From the NCBI RefSeq assembly GCF_052857255.1, contig NC_135505.1, forward strand, positions 52,303,507-52,367,506: 64,000 nucleotides of DNA. Reading direction: 5' to 3'. Shown one piece after another: positions 15,201 to 28,619 of this stretch. The notes beneath the pieces are model-generated. The model saw only the letters and a list, made by a program, of their open reading frames with translations. It was not told where the DNA came from and did not search any database. Position 1 is the first letter of the stretch, and every line of letters begins with the position of its first letter. Source of the stretch: Amblyomma americanum (Eukaryota; Arthropoda; Arachnida; Ixodida; Ixodidae). A program made the translations under genes and the position numbers.

Positions 15201-17343
15201 CGAAACCACCCTATAATTATATACTATATTTATATGACATATACGCACACTGCCCTGAAGCAGAGATAAAATGAAAAGCTGCGTCGTCGCATGCGTGATA
15301 ACATGTCGGAGTATTGAAAAGGAGAGGTGGCGTGCGCCGCAACCAGAGTTGTGTCGTCTTTATGCGACAACAACATATCTAGACAACCAAACTCCTGCGC
15401 AGTAGCAACGCGGACAGGAAAGAGGGACGAAAACACCCTATAATTATATACTATATTTATATGACATATACGCACACTGCCCTGAAGCAGAGATAAAATG
15501 AAAAGCTGCGTCGTCGCATGCGTGATAACATGTCGGAGGATTGAAAAGGAGAGGTGGCGTGCGCCGCAACCAGAGTTGTGTCGTCTTTATGCGACAACAA
15601 CATATCTAGACAACCAAACTCCTGCGCAGTAGCAACGCGGACAGGAAAGAGGGACGAAAACACCCTATATTTATATACTATATTTATATGACATATACGC
15701 ACACTGCCCTGAAGCAGAAATAAAATGAAAAGCTGCGTCGTCGCATGCGTGATAACATGTCGGAGGATTGAAAAGGAGAGGTGGCGTGCGCCGCAACCAG
15801 AGTTGTGTCGTCTTTATGCGACAACAACATATCTAGACAACCAAACTCCTGCGCAGTAGCAACGCGGACAGGAAAGAGGGACGAAAACACCCTATAATTA
15901 TATACTATATTTATATGACATATACGCACACTGCCCTGAAGCAGAGATAAAATGAAAAGCTGCGTCGTCGCATGCGTGATAACATGTCGGAGGATTGAAA
16001 AGGAGAGGTCGCGTGCGCCGCAACCAGAGTTGTGTCGTCTTTATGCGACAACAACATATCTAGACAACCAAACTCCTGCGCAGTAGCAACGCGGACAGGA
16101 AAGAGGGACGAAAACACCCTATATTTATATACTATATTTATATGACATATACGCACACTGCCCTGAAGCAGAGATAAAATGAAAAGCTGCGTCGTCGCAT
16201 GCGTGATAACATGTCGGAGGATTGAAAAGGAGAGGTGGCGTGCGCCGCAACCAGAGCTGTGTCGTCTTTATGCGACAACAACATATCTAGACAACCAAAC
16301 TCCTGCGCAGTAGCAACGCGGACAGGAAAGAGGGACGAAAACACCCTATAATTATATACTATATTTATATGACATATACGCACACTGCCCTGAAGCAGAG
16401 ATAAAATGAAAAGCTGCGTCGTCGCATGCGTGATAACATGTCGGAGGATTGTAAAGGAGAGGTCGCGTGCGCCGCAACCAGAGTTGTGTCGTCTTTATGC
16501 GACAACAACATATCTAGACAACCAAACTCCTGCGCAGTAGCAACGCGGACAGGAAAGAGGGACGAAAACACCCTATATTTATATACTATATTTATATGAC
16601 ATATACGCACACTGCCCTGAAGCAGAGATAAAATGAAAAGCTGCGTCGTCGCATGCGTGATAACATGTCGGAGGATTGAAAAGGAGAGGTGGCGTGCGCC
16701 GCAACCAGAGTTGTGTCGTCTTTATGCGACAACAACATATCTAGACAACCAAACTCCTGCGCAGTAGCAACTCGGACAGGAAAGAGGGACGAAAACACCC
16801 TATAAATATATACTATATTTATATGACATATACGCACACTGCCCTGAAGCAGAGATAAAATGAAAAGCTGGGTCGTCGCATGCGTGATAACATGTCGGAG
16901 GATTGAAAAGGAGAGGTCGCGTGCGCCGCAACCAAAGTTGTGTCGGCTTTATGCGACAACAACATATCTATACAACCAAACTCCTGCGCAGTAGCAACGC
17001 GGACAAGAAAGAGGGACGAAAACACCCGATAATTATATACTATATTTATATGACATATACGCACACTGCCCTGAAGCAGAGATAAAATGAAAAGCTGCGT
17101 CGTCGCATGCGTGATAACATGTCGGAGGATCGAAAAGGAGAGGGCGCGTTCGCCGCAACCCGAGTTGTGTCGTCTTTATGCGACAACAACATATCTAGAC
17201 AACCAAACTCCTGCGCAGTAGCAACGCGGACAAGAAAGAGGGACGAAAACACCCTATAATTATATACTATATTTATATGACATATACGCACACTGCCCTG
17301 AAGCAGAGATAAAATGAAAAGCTAAGTCGTCGCATGCGTGATA
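12274..17343. repeat. higher-order repeat: a 1.9-kb block duplicated at 3,183-bp offset
   Basis: Eight consecutive satellite units from 12,274 to about 14,160 recur in the same order from 15,457 to about 17,343, an offset of exactly 3,183 bp (nine 227-bp plus five 228-bp units). Diagnostic variants keep their order: alternating ATAATTATATAC/ATATTTATATAC junctions, a GATTGTAAAGG unit, a CTATACAACC unit with GTCGGCTTT, and a GGATCGAAAAGG unit. The CTATACAACC unit also occurs once more 1,589 bp (seven units) before its 13.7-kb copy. Five 228-bp units with AGCTAAGTCG lie between the two blocks. Confidence 0.85.
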
Positions 17344-18479
17344 ACATGTCGGAGGATTGAGAAAGGAGAGGTGGCGTGCGCCGCAACCAGAGTTGTGTCG
17401 TCTTTATGCGACAACAACATATCTAGACAACCAAACTCCTTCGCAGTAGCAACTCGGACAGGAAAGAGGGACGAAAACACCCTATAAATATATACTATAT
17501 TTATATGACATATACGCACACTGCCCTGAAGCAGAGATAAAATGAAAAGCTGCGTCGTCGCATGCGTGATAACATGTCGGAGGATTGAAAAGGAGAGGTG
17601 GCGTGCGCCGCAACCAGAGTTGTGTCGTCTTTATGCGACAACAACATATCTAGACAACCAAACTCCTTCGCAGTAGCAACTCGGACAGGAAAGAGGGACG
17701 AAAACACCCTATAATTATATACTATATTTATATGACATATACGCACACTGCCCTGAAGCAGAGATAAAATGAAAAGCTGCGTCGTCGCATGCGTGATAAC
17801 ATGTCGGAGGATCGAAAAGGAGAGGGCGCGTTCGCCGCAACCCGAGTTGTGTCGTCTTTATGCGACAACAACATATCTAGACAACCAAACTCCTGCGCAG
17901 TAGCAACGCGGACAAGAAAGAGGGACGAAAACACCCTATAATTATATACTATATTTATATGACATATACGCACACTGCCCTGAAGCAGAGATAAAATGAA
18001 AAGCTTCGTCGTCGCATGCGTGATAACATGTCGGAGGATTGAAAAGGAGGTGGCGTGCGCCGCAACCAGAGTTGTGTCGTCTTTATGCGACAACAACATA
18101 TCTAGACAACCAAACTCCTGCGCAGTAGCAACGCGGACAAGAAAGAGGGACGAAAACACCCTATAATTATATACTATATTTATATGACATATACGCACAC
18201 TGCCCTGAAGCAGAGATAAAATGAAAAGCTTCGTCGTCGCATGCGTGGTAACATGTCGGAGGATTGAAAAGGAGAGGTCGCGTGCGCCGCAACCAGAGTT
18301 GTGTCGTCTTTATGCGACAACAACATATCTAGACAACCAAACTCCTTCGCAGTAGCAACTCGGACAGGAAAGAGGGACGAAAACACCCTGTAAATATATA
18401 CTATATTTATATGACATATACGCACACTGCCCTGAAGCAGAGATAAAATGAAAAGCTGCGTCGTCGCATGCGTGATAAC

Positions 18480-19390
18480 ATGTCGGAGGATTGAAAAGGA
18501 GAGGGCGCGTTCGCCGCAACCCAAGTTGTGTCGTCTTTAATGCGACAACAACATATCTAGACAACCAGACTCCAGCGCAGTAGCAACGCGGACAAGAAAG
18601 AGGGACGAAAACACCCGATAATTATATACTATATTTATATGACATATACGCACACTGCCCTGAAGCAGAGATAAAATGAAAAGCTGCGTCGTCGCATGCG
18701 TGATAACATGTCGGAGGATTGAAAAGGAGAGGGCGCGTTCGCCGCAACCCAAGTTGTGTCGTCTTTAATGCGACAACAACATATCTAGACAACCAGACTC
18801 CAGCGCAGTAGCAACGCGGACAAGAAAGAGGGACGAAAACACCCGATAATTATATACTATATTTATATGACATATACGCACACTGCCCTGAAGCAGAGAT
18901 AAAATGAAAAGCTGCGTCGTCGCATGCGTGATAACATGTCGGAGGATTGAAAAGGAGAGGGCGCGTTCGCCGCAACCCAAGTTGTGTCGTCTTTAATGCG
19001 ACAACAACATATCTAGACAACCAGACTCCAGCGCAGTAGCAACGCGGACAAGAAAGAGGGACGAAAACACCCGATAATTATATACTATATTTATATGACA
19101 TATACGCACACTGCCCTGAAGCAGAGATAAAATGAAAAGCTGCGTCGTCGCATGCGTGATAACATGTCGGAGGATTGAAAAGGAGAGGGCGCGTTCGCCG
19201 CAACCCAAGTTGTGTCGTCTTTAATGCGACAACAACATATCTAGACAACCAGACTCCAGCGCAGTAGCAACGCGGACAAGAAAGAGGGACGAAAACACCC
19301 GATAATTATATACTATATTTATATGACATATACGCACACTGCCCTGAAGCAGAGATAAAATGAAAAGCTGCGTCGTCGCATGCGTGATAA
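18480..19390. repeat. run of four nearly identical 228-bp satellite units
   Basis: Four successive units at a 228-bp spacing share the same private combination: GGGCGCGTTCGCC, CCCAAGTTGTG, CTTTAATGCG, CAACCAGACTCCAGCGC and CACCCGATAATT. Neighbouring units do not have this set, so one unit appears to have been amplified locally and recently. Confidence 0.8.
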
Positions 19391-19543
19391 CATGTCGGAG
19401 GATTGAAAAGGAGGTGGCGTGCGCCGCAACCAGAGTTGTGTCGTCTTTATGCGACAACAACATATCTAGACAACCAAACTCCTGCGCAGTAGCAACGCGG
19501 ACAAGAAAGAGGGACGAAAACACCCTATAATTATATACTATAT

Positions 19544-21100
19544 TTATATGACATATACGCACACTGCCCTGAAGCAGAGATAAAATGAAAAGCTTCGTCG
19601 TCGCATGCGTGGTAACATGTCGGAGGATTGAAAAGGAGAGGTCGCGTGCGCCGCAACCAGAGTTGTGTCGTCTTTATGCGACAACAACATATCTAGACAA
19701 CCAAACTCCTGCGCAGTAGCAACGCGGACAGGAAAGAGGGACGAAAACACCCTATAATTATATACTATATTTATATGACATATACGCACACTGCCCTGAA
19801 GCAGAGATAAAATGAAAAGCTGGGTCGTCGCATGCGTGATAACATGTCGGAGGATCGAAAAGGAGAGGGCGCGTTCGCCGCAACCCGAGTTGTGTCGTCT
19901 TTAATGCGACAACCACATAGCTAGACAACCAGACTCCTGCGCAGTAGCAACGCGGACAAGAAAGAGGGACGAAAACACCCTATAAATATATACTATATTT
20001 ATATGACATATACGCACACTGCCCTGAAGCAGAGATAAAATGAAAAGCTTCGTCGTCGCATGCGTGGTAACATGTCGGAGGATTGAAAAGGAGAGGTCGC
20101 GTGCGCCGCAACCAGAGTTGTGTCGTCTTTATGCGACAACAACATATCTAGACAACCAGACTCCTGCGCAGTAGCAACGCGGACAAGAAAGAGGGACGAA
20201 AACACCCTATAATTATATACTATATTTATATGACATATACGCACACTGCCCTGAAGCAGAGATAAAATGAAAAGCTGGGTCGTCGCATGCGTGATAACAT
20301 GTCGGAGGATCGAAAAGGAGAGGGCGCGTTCGCCGCAACCCGAGTTGTGTCGTCTTTAATGCGACAACCACATAGCTAGACAACCAGACTCCTGCGCAGT
20401 AGCAACGCGGACAAGAAAGAGGGACGAAAACACCCGATAATTATATACTATATTTATATGACATATACGCACACTGCCCTGAAGCAGAGATAAAATGAAA
20501 AGCTGCGTCGTCGCATGCGTGATAACATGTCGGAGGATTGAAAAGGAGGTGGCGTGCGCCGCAACCAGAGTTGTGTCGTCTTTATGCGACAACAACATAT
20601 CTAGACAACCAGACTCCTGCGCAGTAGCAACGCGGACAAGAAAGAGGGACGAAAACACCCTATAATTATATACTATATTTATATGACATATACGCACACT
20701 GCCCTGAAGCAGAGATAAAATGAAAAGCTTCGTCGTCGCATGCGTGGTAACATGTCGGAGGATTGAAAAGGAGAGGTCGCGTGCGCCGCAACCAGAGTTG
20801 TGTCGTCTTTATGCGACAACAACATATCTAGACAACCAAACTCCTGCGCAGTAGCAACGCGGACAGGAAAGAGGGACGAAAACACCCTATAATTATATAC
20901 TATATTTATATGACATATACGCACACTGCCCTGAAGCAGAGATAAAATGAAAAGCTGGGTCGTCGCATGCGTGATAACATGTCGGAGGATCGAAAAGGAG
21001 AGGGCGCGTTCGCCGCAACCCGAGTTGTGTCGTCTTTAATGCGACAACCACATAGCTAGACAACCAGACTCCTGCGCAGTAGCAACGCGGACAAGAAAGA
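19544..21100. repeat. five-unit (1,135-bp) higher-order repeat
   Basis: The unit beginning near 19,544, with AGCTTCGTCG and GCGTGGTAACATG, recurs at 20,679 followed by the same next unit (GGGTCG, GGATCGAAAAGG, CAACCACATAGC). The offset is 1,135 bp, five 227-bp units. A further related unit begins at 19,999. Confidence 0.7.
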
Positions 21101-22035
21101 GGGACGAAAACACCCTATAATTATATACTATATTTATATGACATATACGCACACTGCCCTGAAGCAGAGATAAAATGAAAAGCTGCGTCGTCGCATGCGT
21201 GATAACATGTCGGAGGATCGAAAAGGAGAGGGCGCGTTCGCCGCAACCCGAGTTGTGTCGTCTTTAATGCGACAACCACATAGCTAGACAACCAGACTCC
21301 TGCGCAGTAGCAACGCGGACAAGAAAGAGGGACGAAAACACCCTATAATTATATACTATATTTATATGACATATACGCACACTGCCCTGAAGCAGAGATA
21401 AAATGAAAAGCTGGGTCGTCGCATGCGTGATAACATGTCGGAGGATCGAAAAGGAGAGGGCGCGTTCGCCGCAACCCGAGTTGTGTCGTCTTTAATGCGA
21501 CAACCACATAGCTAGACAACCAGACTCCTGCGCAGTAGCAACGCGGACAAGAAAGAGGGACGAAAACACCCTATAATTATATACTATATTTATATGACAT
21601 ATACGCACACTGCCCTGAAGCAGAGATAAAATGAAAAGCTGCGTCGTCGCATGCGTGACAACATGTCGGAGGATCGAAAAGGAGAGGGCGCGTTCGCCGC
21701 AACCCGAGTTGTGTCGTCTTTAATGCGACAACCACATAGCTAGACAACCAGACTCCTGCGCAGTAGCAACGCGGACAAGAAAGAGGGACGAAAACACCCT
21801 ATAATTATATACTATATTTATATGACATATACGCACACTGCCCTGAAGCAGAGATAAAATGAAAAGCTGCGTCGTCGCATGCGTGACAACATGTCGGAGG
21901 ATCGAAAAGGAGAGGGCGCGTTCGCCGCAACCCGAGTTGTGTCGTCTTTAATGCGACAACCACATAGCTAGACAACCAGACTCCTGCGCAGTAGCAACAT
22001 TGACAAGAAAGAAGGACGAAAACACCCTATAATCA

Positions 22036-22155
<120 letters not shown>

Positions 22156-22197
22156 CATTTACGCAAACTGCCCTGAAGTAGAGATATAATGAAAAGC

Positions 22198-23041
22198 ATC
22201 TCTGCAGGGAAAGTTCAAGAAAGGTTGATTGAAACATATAGTTTTACTGTATAGTGCTTACCACAGCTACTGATTACTCATTACGACCTGGTTTTTGCAT
22301 TTCGTGTACGTTTCAAAAATAGACCACAGGATACTCGCAAGGAAAGCCCGAAAAATACTTCGGCACAATATTTAACTTTTGTTACCTTGAGGAGCTGCCA
22401 AAAAGTCGTTGAAAAGTAATAAATTTATTAGGCTGAGCAGCTGCCAAAAGTTCTGAGCAGTGCATCTTCAAAACGGCGGCGGTACCATGCTTTTATCAGT
22501 TCTTTAATGATTACTCAAGAGAGAAAAAAAGCAAGGAGCAATCACCTGAAAAAATATCATACATTTCAGAATCGGCGAAAAAGAACAACATAAGTTGTGC
22601 GATGTGGGCGCGAAAATAAGCAAAGGCACATATTTCTTCCTCACGTCACGTTCGCTTACGATGCTGCAGGGTAGAAGATGAGGTGGGCAGAAATTAAGTC
22701 CGTATAAAACTTGCTAAGACATCGCACGCGACAACCACCACCAAGTAGCTGGTACCATTTCTTGGGTACGGGCTGCTAAATCTGCCTGCACCCGTATATG
22801 TCGGCAAGAATCTCAAAAACATCGCCTTCGGTCGGTTTGAGATTGCCCGTCGACTCCGATCGGACCATGAACTTGTATTTCACTCAAAAAATCAGTGTTA
22901 CTGCACCTCACCTGAGCTCATGTAAGTCGTACACCTAAAAAATATTTAAGTTGATTTTCTCTCTGTTATCCGTCTGCAATTTTACACGCCCTTATCAGCA
23001 CATTTACTTCATATAAACTTTTTTTTAAACCATAACATTAG
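22198..23041. other. unassigned sequence next to the satellite
   Basis: No recognisable transposon, RNA gene or long open frame. The last 40 bases form a pyrimidine-rich tract followed by AACATTAG, which could be a 3' splice site for the candidate exon that follows. Confidence 0.5.
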
Positions 23042-23170
23042 GTGGTACTTGCTAAAGAGATTGATGAATTCAAGTCTTCGTTCAGGGTTGAACATTATCT
23101 GCACAGGGCAAGCCATTCTGCATGTACGAATTCGAATAATGTTCACGGTGTGTACAGCTTAACGGCAACG
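23042..23170 (+). CDS. candidate host exon, 43 codons, unknown product
   Basis: A possible internal exon. It is preceded by a T-rich tract and ACATTAG, and followed directly by a consensus donor, GTAAGT, at 23,171. Between these lie exactly 43 open codons, so both boundaries are phase 0. The translation begins VVLAKEIDEFKSSFRVEHYL and contains one cysteine (HSACTNSNN). I do not recognise the family. Its make-up (charged helix-like start, Cys, Asn-rich loop, a final LTAT) is compatible with a piece of a secreted protein, but that is inference. No partner exons were found on either side; the downstream flank is PLE sequence from about 23.4 kb. It could equally be chance, since GT and AG signals are common. 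Confidence 0.25.
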
Positions 23171-23399
23171 GTAAGTGCATATCGACCTGTCCGTGCATGT
23201 CAAAGTTGGCTTTTCGAGATAAAATCATGGCCCACTGGACCTGCAGGGTGGAGTGTGCAGGCATTAATGAAGGCATGCAATTACCTTAAAAACTGCCGCT
23301 ATAGCGTGTAACTGGTATCGACGCCGATTTTCTTTGACTTCATCCTTGAGCAATAGCTTGGCAGCAGAAAATAGCTGTAATGACATTCTGGGCTTAAAT

Positions 23400-25475
23400 G
23401 AAAATAGCTGAAATGAGATTGCTGAACACCACTCGCTGACGAGCCAAAACAGCCGCGTGTCGCTGTTTATTGCGTCAAGATTTGTTGCATTCTTGTTGGC
23501 ATGTACTGCATTTAGAGCCACGCGGCTTTCATGCGCATGGCACCGACTTTATTGCTAATTTCAAAATGCGACGCCGGCTATCGACAACACCTTGAGTAAA
23601 AGTGCACAGAGCGGAAGTATATAGGAATAATTTCCTGTCGCGCTGTACCTAAAAATATTGAACACTTTGAGATGGATGAAGTGCGAAAACGTTCAGACCA
23701 CTAACAGCAGTAAGGCGGAATACATTTACAACCAGAACTTTTTCTTTTCTTCCTCAGTCTCGTCTGGGCGCTTTTCTCTTTTGTCAACCCGGTGCACCTA
23801 ACCTCCGCTCTTTTCAAATGGTTGTGCAGTTATTGACGCAGAAAAGTAAGGACAAGTGCAAGAGCTAAAAACCACGCAACTCTCGTCGGTGGTAAAGGTT
23901 AGGCTCCGTTTATAGCTACTGGCTAAACTGCTACTAGCCCTTTGATCATGACGGAATTTTAGTTCGTCAGGCAAAGTTTATAAAGAAAAGCAATTCATAT
24001 AATAATAATGCTAAAGCGTTTTCTGTTTATTCAAGATGGAAAATGTTTTATGTGTTATTCTACATAGTGTTCGCATCAAATGAGGCGGCGAAATATCAGA
24101 GGTCATGCTAAAGGTCGCAGCGCTTGATGGAACACCTGCGTTCGGGGTTACACAGCCTTAGAAAGGTTGAATGATTACTATTTGTGTTCGAAGCTTTAGA
24201 CATATAGAAATATCTGCGCGCTTACTCTGAGCAAAATATATTATCGTGCCCCTCAAAATGTCAACTCTCTAAACTTGCTATGAAGCCTGCATCGTGCGCT
24301 TACTGAAAAGGACTCGCAGCACCTTCGCAGGCTGCACCACTATTTTCAATTGAGGCGTCCAACATCTGTACTGATAATGCCGTTAAGGCGCCACGCATTC
24401 ACATGAACTACCTGAACCTTACTTTCTTTGCATTAGCAATATACTTAGTCCTGTGTTAGCGATATCCCCTGTGTTATCGCCTGTGATATCGCCAGTATAG
24501 CTGTACTGCCTTAGTCAGCTATACTGCCTTTTATATTAAGGACAGAGGCAGTTTAGAGCTACCTGTTAGCACCAGAGTGTGCTTGCGCGGGTCAATCGTA
24601 CGATTGCCGGTCGTATTACGTGGTAAAATTGATTACGCCTGTTTTAATGCAGATGTATCCGTTCACTTTTTTGAACACCACTGTGAAACGTCCTCACGTA
24701 TTCGCACCACCTTCAATCTGTTGAATAGGTGCTGAAGACGAGAAAAGGATATGAGTTTGAACACGCTTGCTAAACAGGTATAAGTATTCCGAAAAAGACC
24801 AGGAGAGGAGATATTTCGGCTAGTTGGTTGATAAGCATAGTGAAGAAGTTGGCGTGGAAAACGAGAACAAGAGTAAACAAAGACCTCGAGCAATACTCAC
24901 GACTGAAGGTTTCTTCTATACATATGCTCGAATAAACGAAAAACCATCCAGAAAAAAACAATAATGTCCCGAACATCCCCTGTTACGCCGTGAAGATCAA
25001 TGATTTCAAGAACAGATACTCCATATCAGAGAAGCGGACGGTTGTCTGACTAATGTACTTCTCTCCTCTGATGTGCATACGGAAGGCTTCAATGAGCACA
25101 CGCGTGAGTTGATCCCTGGGCCTGAATAGGAAGGTCGTTTTGTCGGAAAGCGATTTGCACTGGATTTTATTTTTGTTGTCGTTTTTGCTACACGTGCGGC
25201 AATGTTCAGGGAGATGGTCAAGGGATTCTCCCCCGAGTAACCTTCGGTGTTCTCCTCAAGTTTCGCGGACGCAACGTCCGGTTTTGCCGATATATAGTCT
25301 TCGCGAGATAACGGCAATTTCAATATAACCCCCCCTCCCCCTGCCACACTTAACGAACGAAGCTTGGTGTTTAATGCTGCGGCATATTTTCTCTGTCTCG
25401 TGCCGTCCTTTCGCCTCCTTCTTCCATCCCGCTGTGCATTTGAAAACAGATTGTTCCCGACTGTCCTCAAATGAT
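23400..25475 (-). mobile_element. Penelope-like element copy A, 5'-truncated
   Basis: The minus strand reads a PLE 3' part: a GIY-YIG endonuclease remnant at the 25.0-25.47 kb end, then a long 3' tail running down to about 23.4 kb. The tail is an inverted copy of two plus-strand relatives: about 26.24-28.33 kb (copy B, diverged) and about 29.68-30.67 kb (copy C). In the stretch 24,663-24,976 copy A and copy C are almost identical (one amino-acid difference over a 76-codon window). Copy A begins abruptly at 25,475, where copy B starts in the opposite direction. Confidence 0.75.
25006..25475 (-). pseudogene. PLE C-terminal region with GIY-YIG endonuclease remnant (copy A)
   Basis: In PLEs the C-terminal GIY-YIG nuclease nicks DNA to prime reverse transcription. 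One minus-strand frame reads FVKCGRGRGGYIEIAVISRR followed by LYIGKTGRCV, matching the family pattern of a VVYxIP strand, a CGxxYIGQTGRC strand-turn and an Arg. A second frame over the same bases continues after the YIG part with TKRPSYSGPGINSRV and the Ser-rich end of the PLE tail, so at least one frameshift separates them. The reverse transcriptase half is missing. The family assignment rests on the paired motifs and on three sister copies in this window. Confidence 0.65.
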
Positions 25476-28330
25476 TGTTTCAAACGTCCACAACACTGGC
25501 GGCCCAGTGAGTGGCGATGGTCTGCCTAGACGGGCCCTCCGAGCACAGCAGGGTGTGCCAGTCCTCCCAAGTCTTTAGATGCTCAGGCCCCGAAGGAAAG
25601 AGTACAGTGGGCAACCAAGGAGGGATCTCTCTAATAATGCAATCCTTGCGCGTGCAAATGATATGGTTCGGTTACCACGTACCTAAAATGTTTGACGCAA
25701 CGAAGTTCTGAAATGGCCACTTTATACACAGTGATGATTTGAGGCCTCATTAAGCCAAAATTAGTATAGAGAAAATTGGACGCGGAAAACGAGCAGAAGC
25801 GTAGACCGGCAGAGACGAGCGTTTTTCCCATAAAAAAAACGCAGGGCTCTTCACTTGATAGAATCAATTTTCCACTTTCAGGCTTATGTCTATAGTGTCA
25901 TCAGGCAGGCAAGCACACCGCCCTTGGCCAAAAAGACATTGCTCGTTCTCTATGAGACAGTCACTTCCCCTCTGAAGGCGGCTATCACCAAGTCCTTACC
26001 AAATGCAATCAATGAAAGCGTTACATCCCAGTTGAAGAGGGTAAAAGGGAGAGGGTGCCTTCAGAATGTAATTGTGTAATGTTGTGGAAGGACTGCAAGG
26101 TGGATCACGGCTGGGTCACGAACAAAACCTCGGGAAACAGAGCGTCCAAATGTTGCTGTCATACCATACGCGCAAAGAATGGCACATGAACTTAAAATGT
26201 AGCTGGGCGTCACGCTGATCGGATTGTGTTTTTCGCCGCTGTGAAGTTAGCATCCATTTGTTCACAGGCGCACCGTCGGATGGAAGAAGGAGGCGAAAGG
26301 ACGGCACGACAGAGAAAAAATGCGGCAGCATCAAACACAAATCTCGGTTCGTTAACTGCGCCAGGGGGGAGGGCGGGGGGCTATATTCAAATTGCCGTTA
26401 TCATGCGAAGGGTATACACTGTTAAAACCGGAGGATGCGCCAAAGAAACATTAGGAGAACACTGAAGATTACTCGGGAGAGATTTTCCTTGATAATCTCC
26501 CAAACATTGCCGCGCGTGTAGCACGAACGGCAAGGAAAATAAAATCTAGTACAAGCCACATTTCGACAAAACAACCTTGCTTTTCAGGCACAGGGATCAA
26601 CTGACGCGTGAGCTCATGGAAGCCCTCCGTATGCGATACAGTGGAGAGAAGTATATTAGTCAGACATCCGTTCGCTTCACTGATAGGGAGTATCTGTGTT
26701 TGAATCATCGGGCTTCACGACGTAACAAGATTTGTTCAGAACATTATTTTTTTTGTTCTTGATGGTTTTTCTATTATTCGAGCATATGTATAGAAAAAAC
26801 CTTCAGTCGTGAGTATATCTCGGGGTCTTTTTCTGTGTACCCTTGTCCTCGTTTTCCACGCTAAATTCTTCAGTATGCATATCCACCAACTAGCCAAGCT
26901 TTCTGCTCTGCTAGTCTTTTTTATGACATCTGTGCCTGTTCAGCAAGCATGGTCAGAGTCATATCGTTTTGTCGTCTTCAAAACCTCTAAAACAGATTGA
27001 CGGTGGTGCGAAGACGTTTCATAGTGGCGTTGAAAAAAGCGAACGGATACGGGTGCATTAAAACGCGTAATCTTTTTTAGATCCTAATATGGCTTGCAGC
27101 AGTGTGATTAATCTGCTCAAGTAGATTCTGGAGCTAACAGGTGGCTCTAAAATATACGAGGCAGTATAGATAACCCAGGCGGTACAGCTATATTGGCTAT
27201 ATGACAGGCGATAACACAGGGGATACAGACGATATAGCTAGCACAGGACTTGGTATATTGCTAATGCGGATGATAATAAGTTTCAGGTACGTTAAGTAAT
27301 CGTGTTCCGCTAAAACGTTAATATCAGTATAGGCAGGTTACGTTAATATGAGTCTCTCTCAGAGAACTGTCAGTGCGGCGCGTTGGGCACCTCAGCTGAA
27401 TATAGGGGTGCAGCCTGCGAAGATGTTACGAGTCCTTTTTAGACAGCGAACAATCCTTCCTTCACTGCAAGTTTTGAGAGTTGCTATTTTGAGGGGCGGG
27501 AGAGTATTTTTTGCTTGGCATAAATTCCCATTAATTTCGGTATGCTAATAGCTTCCAGCATAAAAAGTAATCATTCAACCTTTCTAAGGCTTTGTAACTA
27601 CGAACGCAGTTGTGCCATCAAGCGCGGCGACATTCAGAATGGCCTCTGATATTTCGCCGCCTCACTTGATCCGAGCACTGTGCGGAATAACACATGAAGC
27701 AATTTTTCGTCCTTAATGAACAGAAAATATGTTAGCATAAACTTAATACGTACTGTTTTTCTTCTTAATAAACTTCGTCTGATGAACTCTGTTCCTGTCA
27801 CTATCTAAGCACTAGTAGCAGTTTAGTTAGTGGCTCTAAATGGAGCCTAACTTTTGCCTCCGATGAGATTTGACTGGCTTTTAACTCTTGTACTTGTTCT
27901 TACATTTCTGTGTCAATAACTGCACAACCATTAGAAGAGAGCGGAGGTTAGGTGCACCAGGTTGACAAAAGAGAAAAGCGCCCAGACGAGACTGAGGAAC
28001 AAAAGAAATGTTCTCATTGTAAATGTATTTCGACGTAGTGCTGATCGTTGTCTGAACGGTTTCTTACTTCAACTATCCCAAAGTGTCCATTACTCTTATG
28101 TACAGCACGAGAGGATATTATTCGTAAATAGCTACGGTATGCGCACGTTTACCCAAAGTGATGTCCATAGCCGAAGTCGCATTTTGAAATTAGCAGTAAA
28201 ATCGGTGCATATGGCAACGCACATGAAAGACCCTTGGCTGCAAATGCATGACAAGCCAACATAAATGCAAGAAATCTTTACGCGATAAACAATGACACGC
28301 GGCTGTTTCGGCACGTGAAAGGGTGGTGCT
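25476..28330 (+). mobile_element. Penelope-like element copy B
   Basis: Starts at CTCAAATGATTGTTTC, the same leader that begins copy C at 28,866, and runs parallel to copy C through about 26.46 kb (leader, RT C-terminal and GIY-YIG region) and into the shared 3' tail. Against copy A it is inverted. It is clearly more diverged than A is from C. Coding remnants are at 25,920-26,465. The tail (26.47-28.33 kb) holds GATATAGCTAGCACAGGAC-like stretches found in all three copies and no other gene. Confidence 0.7.
25920..26465 (+). pseudogene. PLE polyprotein fragment, post-RT region plus GIY-YIG (copy B)
   Basis: One frame gives PLKAAITKSLPNAINESVTS, the post-RT connector also seen in copy C (KSFPHAINESVTSQLK). 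It breaks near 26,078. Another frame resumes with KLASICSQAHRRMEE and ends in GYIQIAVIMRRVYTVKTGG, the GIY-YIG core with YIGQTG decayed to YTVKTG. Stops and frameshifts exclude function. Confidence 0.65.
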
Positions 28331-28619
28331 CGGCAGTTTAAGAATTCCAGTTTGAGCTTCCAAGCTATTGCACACGGACAAAATCAATTAAGGAAAATCG
28401 GCGGCGACAGGGCATACAACTGAGAGCGGCAGTATTTGATGAAATTGCACGCCTAGAGTAATTCCTACAATCTCCACAATGTGATCTAGTGGGAAAAGTT
28501 TATCTCGTAGTGCTAACTCCGACATGCACAGAAAGGCTGTCATTCACTTAACGCTACCATCAAGTTGTATATGCTGTAAATACTATTGAAATTGATACGA
28601 AGAGAATGTCCTGCCCCTG

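Noticed and set aside
219..21000. Dozens of 81-codon (and fused longer) proteins on the minus strand
   Set aside because: Produced by the satellite period; broken by 1-bp length variants; no start context or domain. Kept only as a low-interest observation.
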